NCBI RefSeq assembly: GCF_001949145.1
Contig: NW_019091492.1
Span: forward strand, 109,955 to 132,734
Source of the DNA: Acanthaster planci
Taxonomy: Eukaryota; Echinodermata; Asteroidea; Valvatida; Acanthasteridae
Direction: 5' to 3'
Length of the DNA: 22,780 bases
Below the pieces are notes generated by a model. That model did not search any database, had not been told where the DNA came from, and saw only the letters and a program-made list of their open reading frames with translations. Position numbers and translations under genes: made by a program. Each line of letters starts with the position of its first letter. Positions within the stretch are counted from its first letter, which is position 1. This document shows positions 1 to 9,399 of the stretch, in pieces.

Positions 1-1212
1 GGGTTGGTTCTGCTGATATTCAACATGCTGTTCCTTGATTAAGTGGCAAGATAGGTCAACTCCATCAATTTGTTGTAGTCAAGAAAATGTGAAGACTTCA
101 CTCATGAGGATGTTTAGCCAAACCTATTGACATTTACCCAGATGTCATACTTTCTTTTGTCATAAGACACGATGCTGATGTCCTTCATTATCACCTAGGA
201 ATAATGCACTGGTAGCACCAATCAAACTTCCGACTGTATCAATAATAATATCCACCATGATTGTAACCAAAAGAAGCAGCACATGAGCAGCATGACCTCA
301 CATTTAAGCCGGATGTGCACTTTCCAGAACTGCTTTACTGACTCTTCATCTTTTTTAAGCAGCAGTTAATGAACATTAATTGGCTGTAGAAGTAACCGCT
401 GGACTCAGGAAAAGCAACTCAGAGGAAAATCCCAGGATGTCCACAATGAACTTACGCAAAATCAGTCCAGTGCAGACAGGACTATAGTCACATTCCATGT
501 GCAGCTGGCTGCATTGCCCTTGCTCTAACAAGTCTTGTAGAGCTTGATGACAAAATGGAATGGAAACCATTGCAAGGCTGTAATGCACTTCAGGCAAATT
601 CCAAAGTAGTATTTTTGCAATTATTACACAATTACATACCAAAGTCATAAATAATTGAAGTTTTATTGGTTGCGAATTGATCATGCGATATGCTACAAGC
701 GCTCACGTATCATTCATGTGTCTCACACCGACGATTTTGCTGGTCCACAAAAAATGATGGATAACAGTGATCTTTCCCACAGTTGATAAGTCATGTCTAC
801 TGCATTGTGATTGTGTGATCTTGGGTACAAGGGTGGATAGCCACAGTGGTACTATTCGTCAAATATTGTAGGAGATGTGCTCTGTGTGGGAGACATTGAA
901 ACACTGTGTCTGTTCGCATGTACTACTCTCTTCACTCTGACCATTCTCTAACCTTGACAAAGACCTACAAGTTATTAAACTTCTGCACCTGGGGCACCCA
1001 GCTGCTCACGGAACACTATGCTCTGATCACTGTTTCTGTTGCAATTGCCATTGCTGTTTATAGAAAACATTTATGCCATTTTCTCGTCTGTTCTTCAATC
1101 TTGTCAATACTTTTTTAACTGAATTCGGTAAAATGTCTTGAAACTCAACCAGTCGACAAACCCCAAGAGCTTTATGAATCCCGGGTTTCTCTGTCGAATG
1201 AGTTCGTTGTAT
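1..1212. other. No gene recognised (left end)
   Basis: AT-rich, with many stops in all frames and only short reading frames of no recognisable family. A 102-codon frame on the minus strand (376-684) has no domain I know and no splice context that supports it. A minus-strand stretch at 160-296 could be a hydrophobic terminal exon of the transporter gene; it is discussed as a weak candidate in the findings and is not annotated as CDS. Confidence 0.5.
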
Positions 1213-1368
1213 AACAAAACAACTGTTGCCTGTAGTGACAGGATCCATGGGTTTTGTACACCCTCAGGGGCAAATAGCACCCTCGGCTTCCCCTCGAGTG
1301 CCATTTGTCCCTTCTGATGTACAAAACATGATAGACCCCTACACTGCAGGCAAAAATTGTTTAGTTTA
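1213..1368. repeat. Foldback palindrome, MITE-like
   Basis: The two halves of this 156-bp stretch are imperfect reverse complements centred near 1290, where 'cctcggcttcccctcgag' forms the turn. The left arm carries acaaaac..., ttgcctgtagtg, gttttgtaca and ggggcaaatagcac in that order. The reverse complement of the right arm gives the same order: actaaac, ttgcctgcagtg, gttttgtaca, gggacaaatggcac. This is directly visible. A single long foldback of this size is typical of a miniature inverted-repeat or foldback element. No flanking target duplication was identified, so the class is left open. Confidence 0.65.
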
Positions 1369-2222
1369 CAATGGAATATGCACAATGCTGAAGGTCTCTA
1401 GTGAAGGCATCAACAATTAAGTGCAGTTTAAAGAGTAAACTACTACCAGATTTCAGCAATGTTACCACAGCTTCACCATTACCCCTAAATAGGTAGGGGT
1501 GGTTGTAATCCATCTCAGTACATTCTCTGTGATGAGCCTTCACAAGTTTTTCTGCTGATGTATTGCAGTCACTTTGGCATCAAGTTTAAAAAAATATGCT
1601 TTCTTGAAAAATGTGGCCAGCTCTGTGAAATTGACCCTTGAATCATAACCCTTTTCCCCCATAATTTTGTTTCACTTAAAAAGAGTAAGCCAAGCTTTTT
1701 GTTTTGATGTCTCACTCATTTTGGCATTCTGATGAACATGGACACTATATCAAAGAAAAATAAGTTAAGTGTTATTTTCAATGTCTGTTACTCATACGTG
1801 GCCATGAGCCATTTTTGCTAGACATACACATAAAGCCAATACAGGCCAGAATTGTCACATTTTCATTTTAACAAGTCGTCATATCCAGAGAATGTGATCT
1901 CTGTAAAAAAGAACAAAAATCTCTTTGTGGAACCCAATTGGAACTAAACAGCTATTCCTAAAAATGAATTAAAACACAAACACGTTTCTGGTGTCATGGG
2001 GTGAAATGAAGACCTACTATACATTATTTTGAATTATCATATGTTTTCTGTATTCTTGCTTTCAGTTCTAATATATAATTATCATTTTGTACATGTATAT
2101 TTGATTAAGAGATTGACTAACAATATCACCGGGTTATTCATAAAACACAAGGTAGCCTGTCAGCCTTTGGGGCATTGAACCTATTTCGTATACAAGGCCT
2201 CGTTGCCTGTAAATGCAACAGG
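1369..2222. other. No gene recognised
   Basis: AT-rich non-coding sequence with homopolymer runs and no reading frame of recognisable family on either strand. I see no RNA gene or terminal repeat in it. Confidence 0.5.
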
Positions 2223-2275
2223 GTCCCAGGTTAGGCCAAAACTGCAAAACAGCAGTTTTGCGATGACCTAGGGAC
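2223..2275. other. Long stem-loop
   Basis: The inner stem CAAAACTGC (2237-2245) pairs perfectly with GCAGTTTTG (2252-2260) around a 6-nt loop. An outer stem follows: AGGT (2228-2231) with ACCT (2266-2269), and GTCCC (2223-2227) with GGGAC (2271-2275), with one bulged A and a small internal loop. That makes 18 base pairs in 53 nt. It may be a piece of a foldback repeat or a transcribed hairpin. Nothing shows that it is expressed. Confidence 0.5.
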
Positions 2276-2460
2276 AGCCTTGGTGACCGGATGGGGTCAC
2301 TAGTGGTGGGATTGGGGCTTTTGGAACTTTGCACTGTCTTGGATGGGGCAGGGGCTATACACTTCTGTCTCTGCGACTGAATACTCAACATCACCTCTAC
2401 ACAGCCAAGGTGTTTAGCCACCTCTCTGTGTTTCCCTGATATACATGTACTTGGCCTTAG

Positions 2461-2478
2461 CTAGGCTTGGGCGGTATT
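2461..2478 (+). repeat. Left terminal inverted repeat
   Basis: This is the left tip of the hAT-like segment, CTAGGCTTGGGCGGTATT, followed by a short GATACCGCGGTATC palindrome at about 2488. The core GGCTTGGGCGGTATT (2464-2478) is identical to the reverse complement of 5035-5049. Confidence 0.65.
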
Positions 2479-2979
2479 GCCTTTTTCGATACCGCGGTAT
2501 CCATGAAAAGAGTACTCGTTGAGAAGACAAGGACGTCATCAAAAAGCAGCGGCGATGCTGACATTCAATGGCAAACTACAAACAACACTAGGGGCCAGCA
2601 TAAAGGGTTTTTTAACGTTACAAAACCCCCTACACTTAATAACTCTAATATTTATCTGTCCATTTGATGTCAAATAAAAATTATTTATGTGAAAGAATTT
2701 TTTAAAAAGGGACGGTGTTTTAAATACCGATTCGTTGCTCCGCGATTCCCATATCTGTGGTCACTTGTAAGGTGTGAAAATCTGCACATGTACCACAGTC
2801 AAGTTGGTACTCGCTGAGACAGTGCGTTATTGTAATGATTACGTGCGGGTCACCAGTGGCTGCTCCTCTTAGCTGCGCCCTAACACTGCGCGTGTGCAAT
2901 GGTAAGGTGGCTTTCAGAAAACTCTGCGACGCGGCAATCGACTCTTATTACGAAATCGATTGTAACAAAATTCCGATTA

Positions 2980-3640
2980 CAATAAGCACAAACCTGTGGT
3001 CCCGGTGAAAATGTGCACATTTCTATGGGGAGAAATATGTTACAGCGAAATAGTTCCTGGTACAACGAAAGGTTTTCGTGACTCCGTTACCTGAAAAACC
3101 ATTGTTGACGACCCGTTCATAAAGCGTTTGCGAATCGCAGTGGTGAAAACATGTGCGCGATGCACCACACTGGTTCCCGCCGGGCCGAACCATTAATGAA
3201 AGCATGATGGAAATGCGGCAACCAGTCAATGTACAGGTTCTGCCAAAAAAGGGTCATATGCTCCACTACATCGAATGCAACTCTATAGTTGCAAGTTGAA
3301 AAACACTGCCGTCACAAATTTTTCTGCAGGTTCATTCAGAAAAAGTGATCTCATGTCTATGTTTGTGTTTTCTGTGTTCATGAATTTAATTTGAGGTTGT
3401 ACTGCTTGCACTCAAGCGAGGGTGTTTCCACAAAATTTCCAGTCGCGCAACCCAAGGCTTATTGCCCGCCCCTCCATACTCATCACGCACACTTACAACG
3501 CGATATACAGACATCATCTACCAGATTCCTGTAATCATGACACGTATAGTGCACAATTAAAAAATCAATGATATTTTACATTGATTACACAAACGCCAAA
3601 ACAAAAATTCCCATCCCATTTCCGATAAAATATGCCCCAA
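2980..3640 (+). repeat. Dispersed repeat family, copy A
   Basis: Collinear with copy B (5690-6250) and, in reverse orientation, with copy C (12330-12740). Shared landmarks in order are gaaaatgtgcacattt, ccattgttga..., gcagtggtgaaaaca, actggttcc, gcatgatggaaatgc, tcatgaatttaatttgagg, gcgagggtgtttccacaaaa and catcacgcacacttaca. The match is diverged but continuous over several hundred bases. No open frame is shared between copies, so it looks like an old non-coding or dead interspersed repeat. Its ends are approximate. Confidence 0.6.
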
Positions 3641-4924
3641 ATAAGTTCGCATGACTATTCTCGTATCTCAAGAGGCCAACTAATCGCCCAACACTGAATT
3701 ATTCATATTGCTGCGAAAATATCTTGCGTGCCTGCCAATGAGACCGTGTGTTTTCATGATGTACATTTGGCAAGACACAGCTATCCAATCGCAGTATTCG
3801 TTCATGAAATCATGCTTCTTCAGCGACCATCTCGCACGAGGGCGGCCGTGCCGCAGTGGGCGAGTGAACTCGGACTATCAATCAATCATGCCATGCAGCT
3901 TGTCAAAAATCAACAGACAGACAAAAAATTAAACAAAAAATGTCTCTCCTTGGCACAATTTGTGTTGGAAAGACTACTTCCATGGATGGGGGCTTTAGTC
4001 GGTGAGCCTTCAAATTCTTGCAGGTACATCCAGGCCTACATGTGCATGCAGGTTAGTTACTGTTAGCTTCGCCGTCATCCATTGCGATTGAAAGTCTTTT
4101 AAAAATCCCTGGATTGATGCTTTCACATGTGTTTGCTTTTTTAAATTTCACATGCACATTAAACATGTTGTCCTATGACAACGAAGTTTATTATTCTAAA
4201 CACATCTCAAGGTATTTGATTAATCATAACCGGGAGATATTTATGATCAACCACATTGTCCTAATTTCATATTCCGGAAAAACTGAAATACAAGCAGTGA
4301 AAAGTGAGGAATCAGGTTTTTGCTTCTCTTTTCATGTGGTTGGAACAAATGTGAGAACAATAAAAAAAGATCGTTGATTGCAATGGATGTTGCACAGATG
4401 CAGATTTATGGAATCATTTTATAGTTCATAACACACATTCCTGGCTTCGGGTTCAATAGATTTTCACACAATACTTGTACATTTTGTACATAAAGGACAA
4501 AAAGACCCTAAGAGAGCACAAGGCTAACACAAGCAGCATTCACATTTTCTGATCCGCCAATAAAATCTTCGGAAAATAAAGTCCAGTGTGGACACGGAAG
4601 ACCACCTGATTTTTAATTCCCAACCTGTAGGGCTGTGATACATGTACATGTTTCCATGTGCCCGTGAGTATACAAGAAGCACTGCCTACAAGCTATTCCA
4701 AAACCGCAAACTGGACGGCAGCAATAGGGAAACAAAACCTTTTGACAGGCAGGTTGATGTCTGCACGCTGAAGTATCACGTTACGTCTTATCTCCTCACC
4801 AAAAGAGACAATACAAACAAGATGCTGGGTGACTTCAACCACAAAGTATGCAGTCACTTGTTGTGGAAATAATTGTCTGCTTTCACCTTATGAGGGTTGT
4901 GGGAACCTTCTGAACAAATTAGCC
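3641..4924. other. No gene recognised, interior of the hAT-like segment
   Basis: A 112-codon frame (3728-4066, plus) and a 76-codon frame (4642-4872, plus) are present. Neither shows a transposase or other motif, and both fall in a region without splice-site support. I see nothing else assignable here. Confidence 0.45.
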
Positions 4925-5052
4925 AGAATACCACGGTATTGAAATTCAATACCGAATTAGTCGGTATTCCGGTATTCATGGATTGTTAGTCGGTATTGTT
5001 CCGTATTAAAAAACGTGGTATTCGGTAATACCGAAATACCGCCCAAGCCAAG
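4925..5052 (-). repeat. Right terminal inverted repeat and GGTATT-rich subterminal repeats
   Basis: The last 18 bp mirror the left tip. Inside it, about ten copies of GGTATT or AATACC alternate in orientation over roughly 110 bp, so the strand can fold on itself in several ways. Such clusters are transposase-binding subterminal repeats in hAT elements; that role here is inference. Confidence 0.55.
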
Positions 5053-5689
5053 TCTCAGGCAGACTTTTTGGACAGACATAAAGCTACAGGGACACAGCTG
5101 TGGAACATCAAGTGAGCTGGCAGCACAGGGTCCAGTTAACCTTGGTGCGTGTGTGTGTTAAAGCACTCCTGGGAAGGATTGGGTTTTTTCCTTGCGCCAT
5201 ACAATTTGCACTCTATTAAAGTCCAAATGACCACCGCATTCTGGTGTGTGTCGAGTGTGTTTTATTGCTCACACGTCACAGAATTTGTTGCATGTCATTG
5301 GAGAATCTATTTGGTTTTATCATTTGTGCTAGATAATATCTCAAATGTAAATGTACATGTAAATAAGTAAACATGTTGTGAAAATTCAGCTCAACTTTTT
5401 TTCTTACAAATTAATCACAGTTGGTAGGTGCTCACTTTAAAGATAAGACAGCACTTATACCACAGGTTTCAAAGAAAGCAAAACACTCCCTGCTCTTCAC
5501 GATGTTATGATATATGTACATCCAGTGGTTACACTTCCATTTTACGTCAGAAGTCTAATTTCATTTCTTTTGCCAACAGGTTCGTTGTTCTACTTCCAGC
5601 CAGTTACATTCTAAGGCATGACCCTAAAATTGTTAGTGGTTTAGTTCAAATAGTAAAAAGAAAAAATCCAGTTGTCTCTTTTATCTGCA
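5053..5689. other. No gene recognised
   Basis: Non-coding, with a 104-codon plus-strand frame at 5428-5742 that has no recognisable family. The end of that frame overlaps the start of repeat copy B. Confidence 0.45.
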
Positions 5690-6250
5690 CAAAATGCTTC
5701 TTAACCTGTTTACACCAGAAATGCTCACATTTATTCAGTTAGCTCTGTACATTCACTAATTTTTAGAAGAAGCTTCCATTGTTTTTATACATTCCCTTCG
5801 TGATTCACTGTTGCAGTGATGAAAACAATGCTCAATGAAGTGAAGCTATACTGGTTCCTGTTGCCCACTAAACTTGCCAAAGAAGGCATGGTGGAAATGC
5901 AACAACTGTGCATGCAGTCTACGCATGTGACCCGCCAAACAGCATTACAACAATACGGCATTGAGAAAGAAGATTTCTGCTACTTCATTTGCCATGCATG
6001 CTCATGAATTTATTTTGAGGCTTTAACATTCATACTTGAAGCGAGTGTGTTTCCACAAAATTTACTATCACAACATGAGGTTCATTGCCCTCCCCATGGA
6101 TGCCTCATGGGTGCTTTAATATCGTTCAATATAGACATTAATGTTTGCCAGTTTCCCATTGTGACAACCGCTGTGCACAGTGGTGTGCAAGACCTGAATT
6201 CTCCTTTATTTTTTAAAAGAATTATCAACCCTTAATATTTTTATGGCAAA
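5690..6250 (+). repeat. Dispersed repeat family, copy B
   Basis: Same order of landmarks as copy A: agaaatgctcacattta, ccattgttt, gttgcagtgatgaaaaca, actggttcctg, ggcatggtggaaatgc, ctcatgaatttattttgagg, gcgagtgtgtttccacaaaa, and gccagtttcccattgtgac, which copy C also has. Two short plus-strand frames (5816-6007 and 6047-6235) lie in it and are by-products of the repeat. Copy edges are estimated by eye. Confidence 0.6.
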
Positions 6251-6795
6251 TAAACTAAGGCAAGATTCAACTAACTTTTTTTTCTTTTCTTTTTAAAGTA
6301 CGAGGTTTGATTCACTGCTAAACAAGGTCCAATCACCATGAAATTTACTAGGTAGGTAAGAACCTTAACTCTTGATTGTATGTGTGAAGTGCTGTCAAAT
6401 CCACTTTGACACTTTGAATACTAAGTAGAGGCTCATAAATCATGTGTCCGTGTAGTAATGCCATGATGATGTCATCCTCTGAATGTGTTGACTAATTACT
6501 TTTTGTGCAACCCAATAAACTTTGTACATTGTTTACTCTACATGTTTGTACCACATGCACCATGCAAGTATAGCAATATTTTTCTCAAAATTGTACAGAT
6601 GCAGCTAACCCCTACATTCTGTTCTTAAACGGGCACAGACCTCCAGATTAATGTTGGATCTGTGTAGACTTTGAGTTTGCAGATTTTGATTTTTGCTTGA
6701 ATCTACAATAAATAACCCATACAAAATGTTGTTTCATTTTTACAGTACAGAAGGATCTGCTTGGCAAACATAGGAATTACCAAGAATCTACTTAC
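6251..6795. other. No gene recognised; downstream intron of the transporter gene
   Basis: This AT-rich stretch starts immediately after the donor site at 6795-6794 on the minus strand, so it should be intron. I looked for the next phase-1 exon here on the minus strand and found no convincing continuation of the last transmembrane helix. Confidence 0.5.
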
Positions 6796-6950
6796 CAAAA
6801 AAGGCGAAGGCAGCAATCATTGTAAACATGCCAAACCAACCAATAATATCACTCAATGTACTTGACAGCAACACACCCACTGGACCAGTAATGGCTTGAG
6901 ATGTGAACAACAGACCATAGTTTGTGCCAACATAGTTAACACCGAATGAT
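6796..6950 (-). CDS. MFS transporter, OFA/monocarboxylate type, internal exon (TM11-TM12)
   Basis: Internal exon of a membrane transporter of the major facilitator superfamily. It is 155 bp, preceded on the minus strand by TTATTTTTAG and followed by the consensus donor GTAAGTAG. Its first base completes the Arg codon left open by the exon at 22037-22191, and it ends in phase 1. The 51 codons contain SFGVNYVGTNYGLLFTSQ, then AITGPVGVLLSS, and then GWFGMFTMIAAFAFFG. The pattern N-Y-G-L-(L/M)-F-T followed by a Gly-Pro-Gly helix is characteristic of the penultimate helix in oxalate/formate-antiporter family proteins, and the next hydrophobic run is the last helix. These carriers sit in a plasma or organelle membrane and move small carboxylates; the substrate cannot be told here. 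No frameshift or stop is present, in contrast to everything else in this region. The remaining C-terminus is not identified. Confidence 0.78.
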
Positions 6951-7881
6951 CTAAAAATAAATCATACAAAAATAGGGAGGCATTAGTATTGGTGCATAAC
7001 TACAGCTGTCCAAAAAAAAAAAATAAAAAGAAACACATTCACACAAAAAACATTATAAATGTTGTCACGAACTTTGAGTTTTCCTACTCGATGTTATAAA
7101 TTGTTGTATATTCTTTGTAAAGTTGCTCCAGCAGTTATCCATTGTTGTAATCATAATTTAACTGTATTCTCATTAACATTTGTCTGATATAACGGGCTGA
7201 AGATCATTATGTCAGACATGAGCGTACTCTTGTGTGCTTACGGTATGTATTTTGCCATGGCGTATGTGACGATCTGCCTCTCTCTAGCAGGACTCAAGTT
7301 TGTTCTGTCAGAACACAAGGTTACTTTTGTCCTGAACTTTTAGCAGCTTTTATCATTCATTGTTATGCACAGTTTTAGCCTGTTTGCATTAACAAATTAA
7401 GCTCATAGTACAAGTGGGCCAAGTGAAGACTCCAACTCAGGTCAAAAACTTGTCATTTGAAGTGATTCTGTTCACCGTGTTGTGAAAGTTCTGCAGACAA
7501 TTTGGCCATGTGATTAGTATGCAGAGCGCAACAAGTGTTTTATGTTCAAACTTGACGACTATTACATGACTTTGAATTACACAGGTGAACTCTAAAAAGA
7601 CAGCATTTTGCATATTGCCCTTTTTGCTGATTTTTTACACATTCCCTTGTTTGTATCTCATAATCAGTATCCGTTTCCCTCATAACTTGTACCCTCTGTC
7701 ATTACTTGTATGCTATATCTCATAACTGGTATCATTTATCACCTTGGGACCCCTGTGTAATTTCTGGAGCATACATCACCACATAAGCTTGTTGATTACT
7801 CTTTCATCAATCCATTTTATTGTCGAGTCCATATACATATACTAGGGTTCACAATTGTGTAATAATGAGCCTAACTGTGAG
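6951..7881. other. No feature recognised within the intron
   Basis: AT-rich intron sequence, with an A-rich run near 7010-7030 and no open frame, RNA gene or repeat that I can name. Confidence 0.5.
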
Positions 7882-8480
7882 ATTTTCCAGGGGGATAGAA
7901 CTCTTGATTCTGGAAAGATGACCGGTGGAGGGGTGTGTATGTACATTAACAGGAAGTGGTGTAATAACTGGCCATTGAGAGAGAAAGTATGTAGCCCTGA
8001 TTACTAGCTGACAACAGTCGGCCTACGGCCCTACTATCTCCCAAGAGAATTCACCCAGATTTTTATAACAGTAGTCTACATTCACCCTAGAGCCAACACA
8101 AAAGTTGCAAGCGAAGCAATCTCGTCCCGAATTCAGCAGCTTGAAACAGTTTCTTCAGATTCTGCAAAGTTTGTATTGGGGGACTTAAATCAGTGTAAAC
8201 TCGATCAGGTTTTGCCATCTTATAGCCAGTATGTCAATATACCATCGAGGGACGGGGCTGCCTTAGATCTTTGTTATGGAAATGTTCCATCTGCATACAA
8301 AGCGAAGCTTTGTCTACAGCTGGGTCACTCTGACCACAACAATATCCTCTTGTGTCCGTCCTACAAGCAACTGCTGGAAAGGTCCAAGATAATACCAAAG
8401 TGTGCCAGATGTGGTCCAGTGAATCTGTTGAGAAATTAGTGGTTGTTTTGAGTGCACTAACTGCCAGTGGGAGCTTTTGT
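7882..8480 (+). pseudogene. LINE endonuclease domain (APE type), degraded
   Basis: This domain would nick target DNA for target-primed reverse transcription. Frame 7894-8439 is open except for one TAG (8005-8007). Recognisable segments are GGGVCMYIN near 7927, LRPYYLPREF, VVYIHPRAN, then LGDLNQCKLDQVLPSY (catalytic Asp/Asn box; most relatives have GDFN), LDLCYGNVP, and LGHSDHNN, whose SDH holds the catalytic Asp-His pair. Near 8395 a one-base shift moves the homologous reading to another frame (MWSSESVEKL), and another break follows near 8490. The product cannot be made as it stands. The N-terminal part of the domain is missing. Confidence 0.85.
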
Positions 8481-8699
8481 GGTAAAGAGTGCTGACTCAA
8501 ATGATTCAATTGTTACAGTGATCATTGATTACATCAAGTTCTGTGTGGACCTGGTCTTACCGTCCATCACAAAGCGTGTATACCCTAACGATAAGCCATG
8601 GATTTCCTGTGATCTAAAATCACTGCTAAAGATCTGAGAAATAGTAATGCTTTGCAGATGGGCACTCAGATCAAGTGAAGGAAATACAGGAGATAAATC
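8481..8699 (+). pseudogene. LINE linker between endonuclease and RT, degraded
   Basis: Non-contiguous codons still read DSNDSIVTVIIDYIKFC and LPSITKRVYPNDKPW, followed by a stop. The 'Y-x-x-F-C ... N-D-K-P-W' spacing is that of the linker preceding the RT fingers in this LINE type. It supports one continuous element with accumulated indels, not separate fragments. Confidence 0.7.
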
Positions 8700-9399
8700 A
8701 TGAAATCAAACACTGCAATTAAGCATAATTATAAGAAGCGTCTAGAACTAAATTTTCAGCAAAACAAACCATGTGCTGTATGGCAGGCAATACAAACAAT
8801 AACTGGATACAGACCACGAAAACAACAGGTTGAATGCAACAAAGACCTCCTGAATGAACTGAATAACTTTTACTGCAGGTTTAACAGTCATGATTTTACC
8901 CAAGAGAATGCTGTTCTGCAAGAGACACTTAGGGCTGGTTCTGTTTTTGACGATGTTGTTATTAGTGAACTTGATCTCAGGAATGTTTTTTCTCGTCTTC
9001 AGTTGAATAAAGCCCCTGGGCCAGATGGTATTCGTAACAAAGTTTTGAAATTCTGTAGCCATCAACTTGCAGGTATTTTCAGACAGATTTTCCAAATGTC
9101 TTTGGATGAAGCATTATTCCTCGAGTATGGAAAACTTCAGTCATAGTTCCCGTGAAAAAAATAAATCATGCGACAGTTGTGAATGACTACCATCCAGTTG
9201 CTCTTACTTCCTCCATCATGAAATATATGGAGAGACTAGTTATGAAATACTTATTAGGTCAAGCAGGTTCATTAATGGACCAATTTCAGTTGGCATACAT
9301 GAGCAATGGGGGGTTGATGACGCTATGTTGACTCTTCAGTTACTTAGACACTCCTAAATCTTATGTGAGGTCTTTGTTCATCGATTTCTCTAGTGCATT
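8700..9399 (+). pseudogene. LINE reverse transcriptase, N-terminal half, degraded
   Basis: The reverse transcriptase would copy the element's RNA into DNA at the nicked target. An intact 148-codon stretch runs 8700-9146 and includes LQLNKAPGPDGIRNKVLKF, the conserved RT block before the fingers. A frameshift near 9119 leads to VWKTSVIVPVKK...NDYHPVALTSSIMK in another frame, then a G-run shift near 9310 and a further shift before YLDTPKSYVRSLFIDFSSAF. The last block (F-x-D, codons 9377-9399) is RT motif A with the first catalytic Asp. The coding sequence is cut exactly after it by the solo LTR. At least three frameshifts make this a dead copy. Confidence 0.85.
9396..9399 (+). repeat. Target site duplication CATT, left copy
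   Basis: CATT immediately precedes the TGT start of the solo LTR and is repeated at 10713-10716 immediately after its ACA end. Removing the LTR and one copy restores the RT codons gca-ttt-agc. Confidence 0.75.

Larger units (their letters stand above)
2461..5052. mobile_element. Candidate non-autonomous DNA transposon, hAT-like ends
   Basis: The segment is bounded by inverted repeats. CTAGGCTTGGGCGGTATT at the left and its reverse complement (one mismatch) at the right match over 17 of 18 bases. The right end also carries many GGTATT/AATACC words in both orientations (4925-5049), like the subterminal repeats of hAT elements. Taking TAGGCTTGGG / TTGGCTTGGG as the tips, the flanking octamers gccttagc and gtctcagg agree at 5 of 8 positions, which is suggestive only. 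No hAT transposase frame (RNase-H fold, zinc finger BED) is recognisable inside. The interior includes one copy of the dispersed repeat family at 2980-3640. It may be a non-autonomous element or two unrelated solo ends that face each other by chance. Confidence 0.5.

Noticed and set aside
376-684. 102-codon minus-strand frame
   Set aside because: No recognisable domain, no supporting splice signals, composition like surrounding AT-rich DNA.
2134-2421. 95-codon minus-strand frame near the stem-loop
   Set aside because: No motif; reads through the hairpin, which suggests a structural non-coding sequence rather than a gene.
3728-4066. 112-codon plus-strand frame as a possible transposase piece
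   Set aside because: No zinc-finger, BED or RNase-H-like pattern; overlapping frames of similar length occur.
4240-4286. Minus-strand TTGTATTTCAG acceptor near 4285 as the missing transporter exon
   Set aside because: Phase fits, but the following residues (FPEYEIRTMW) do not continue a transmembrane helix.
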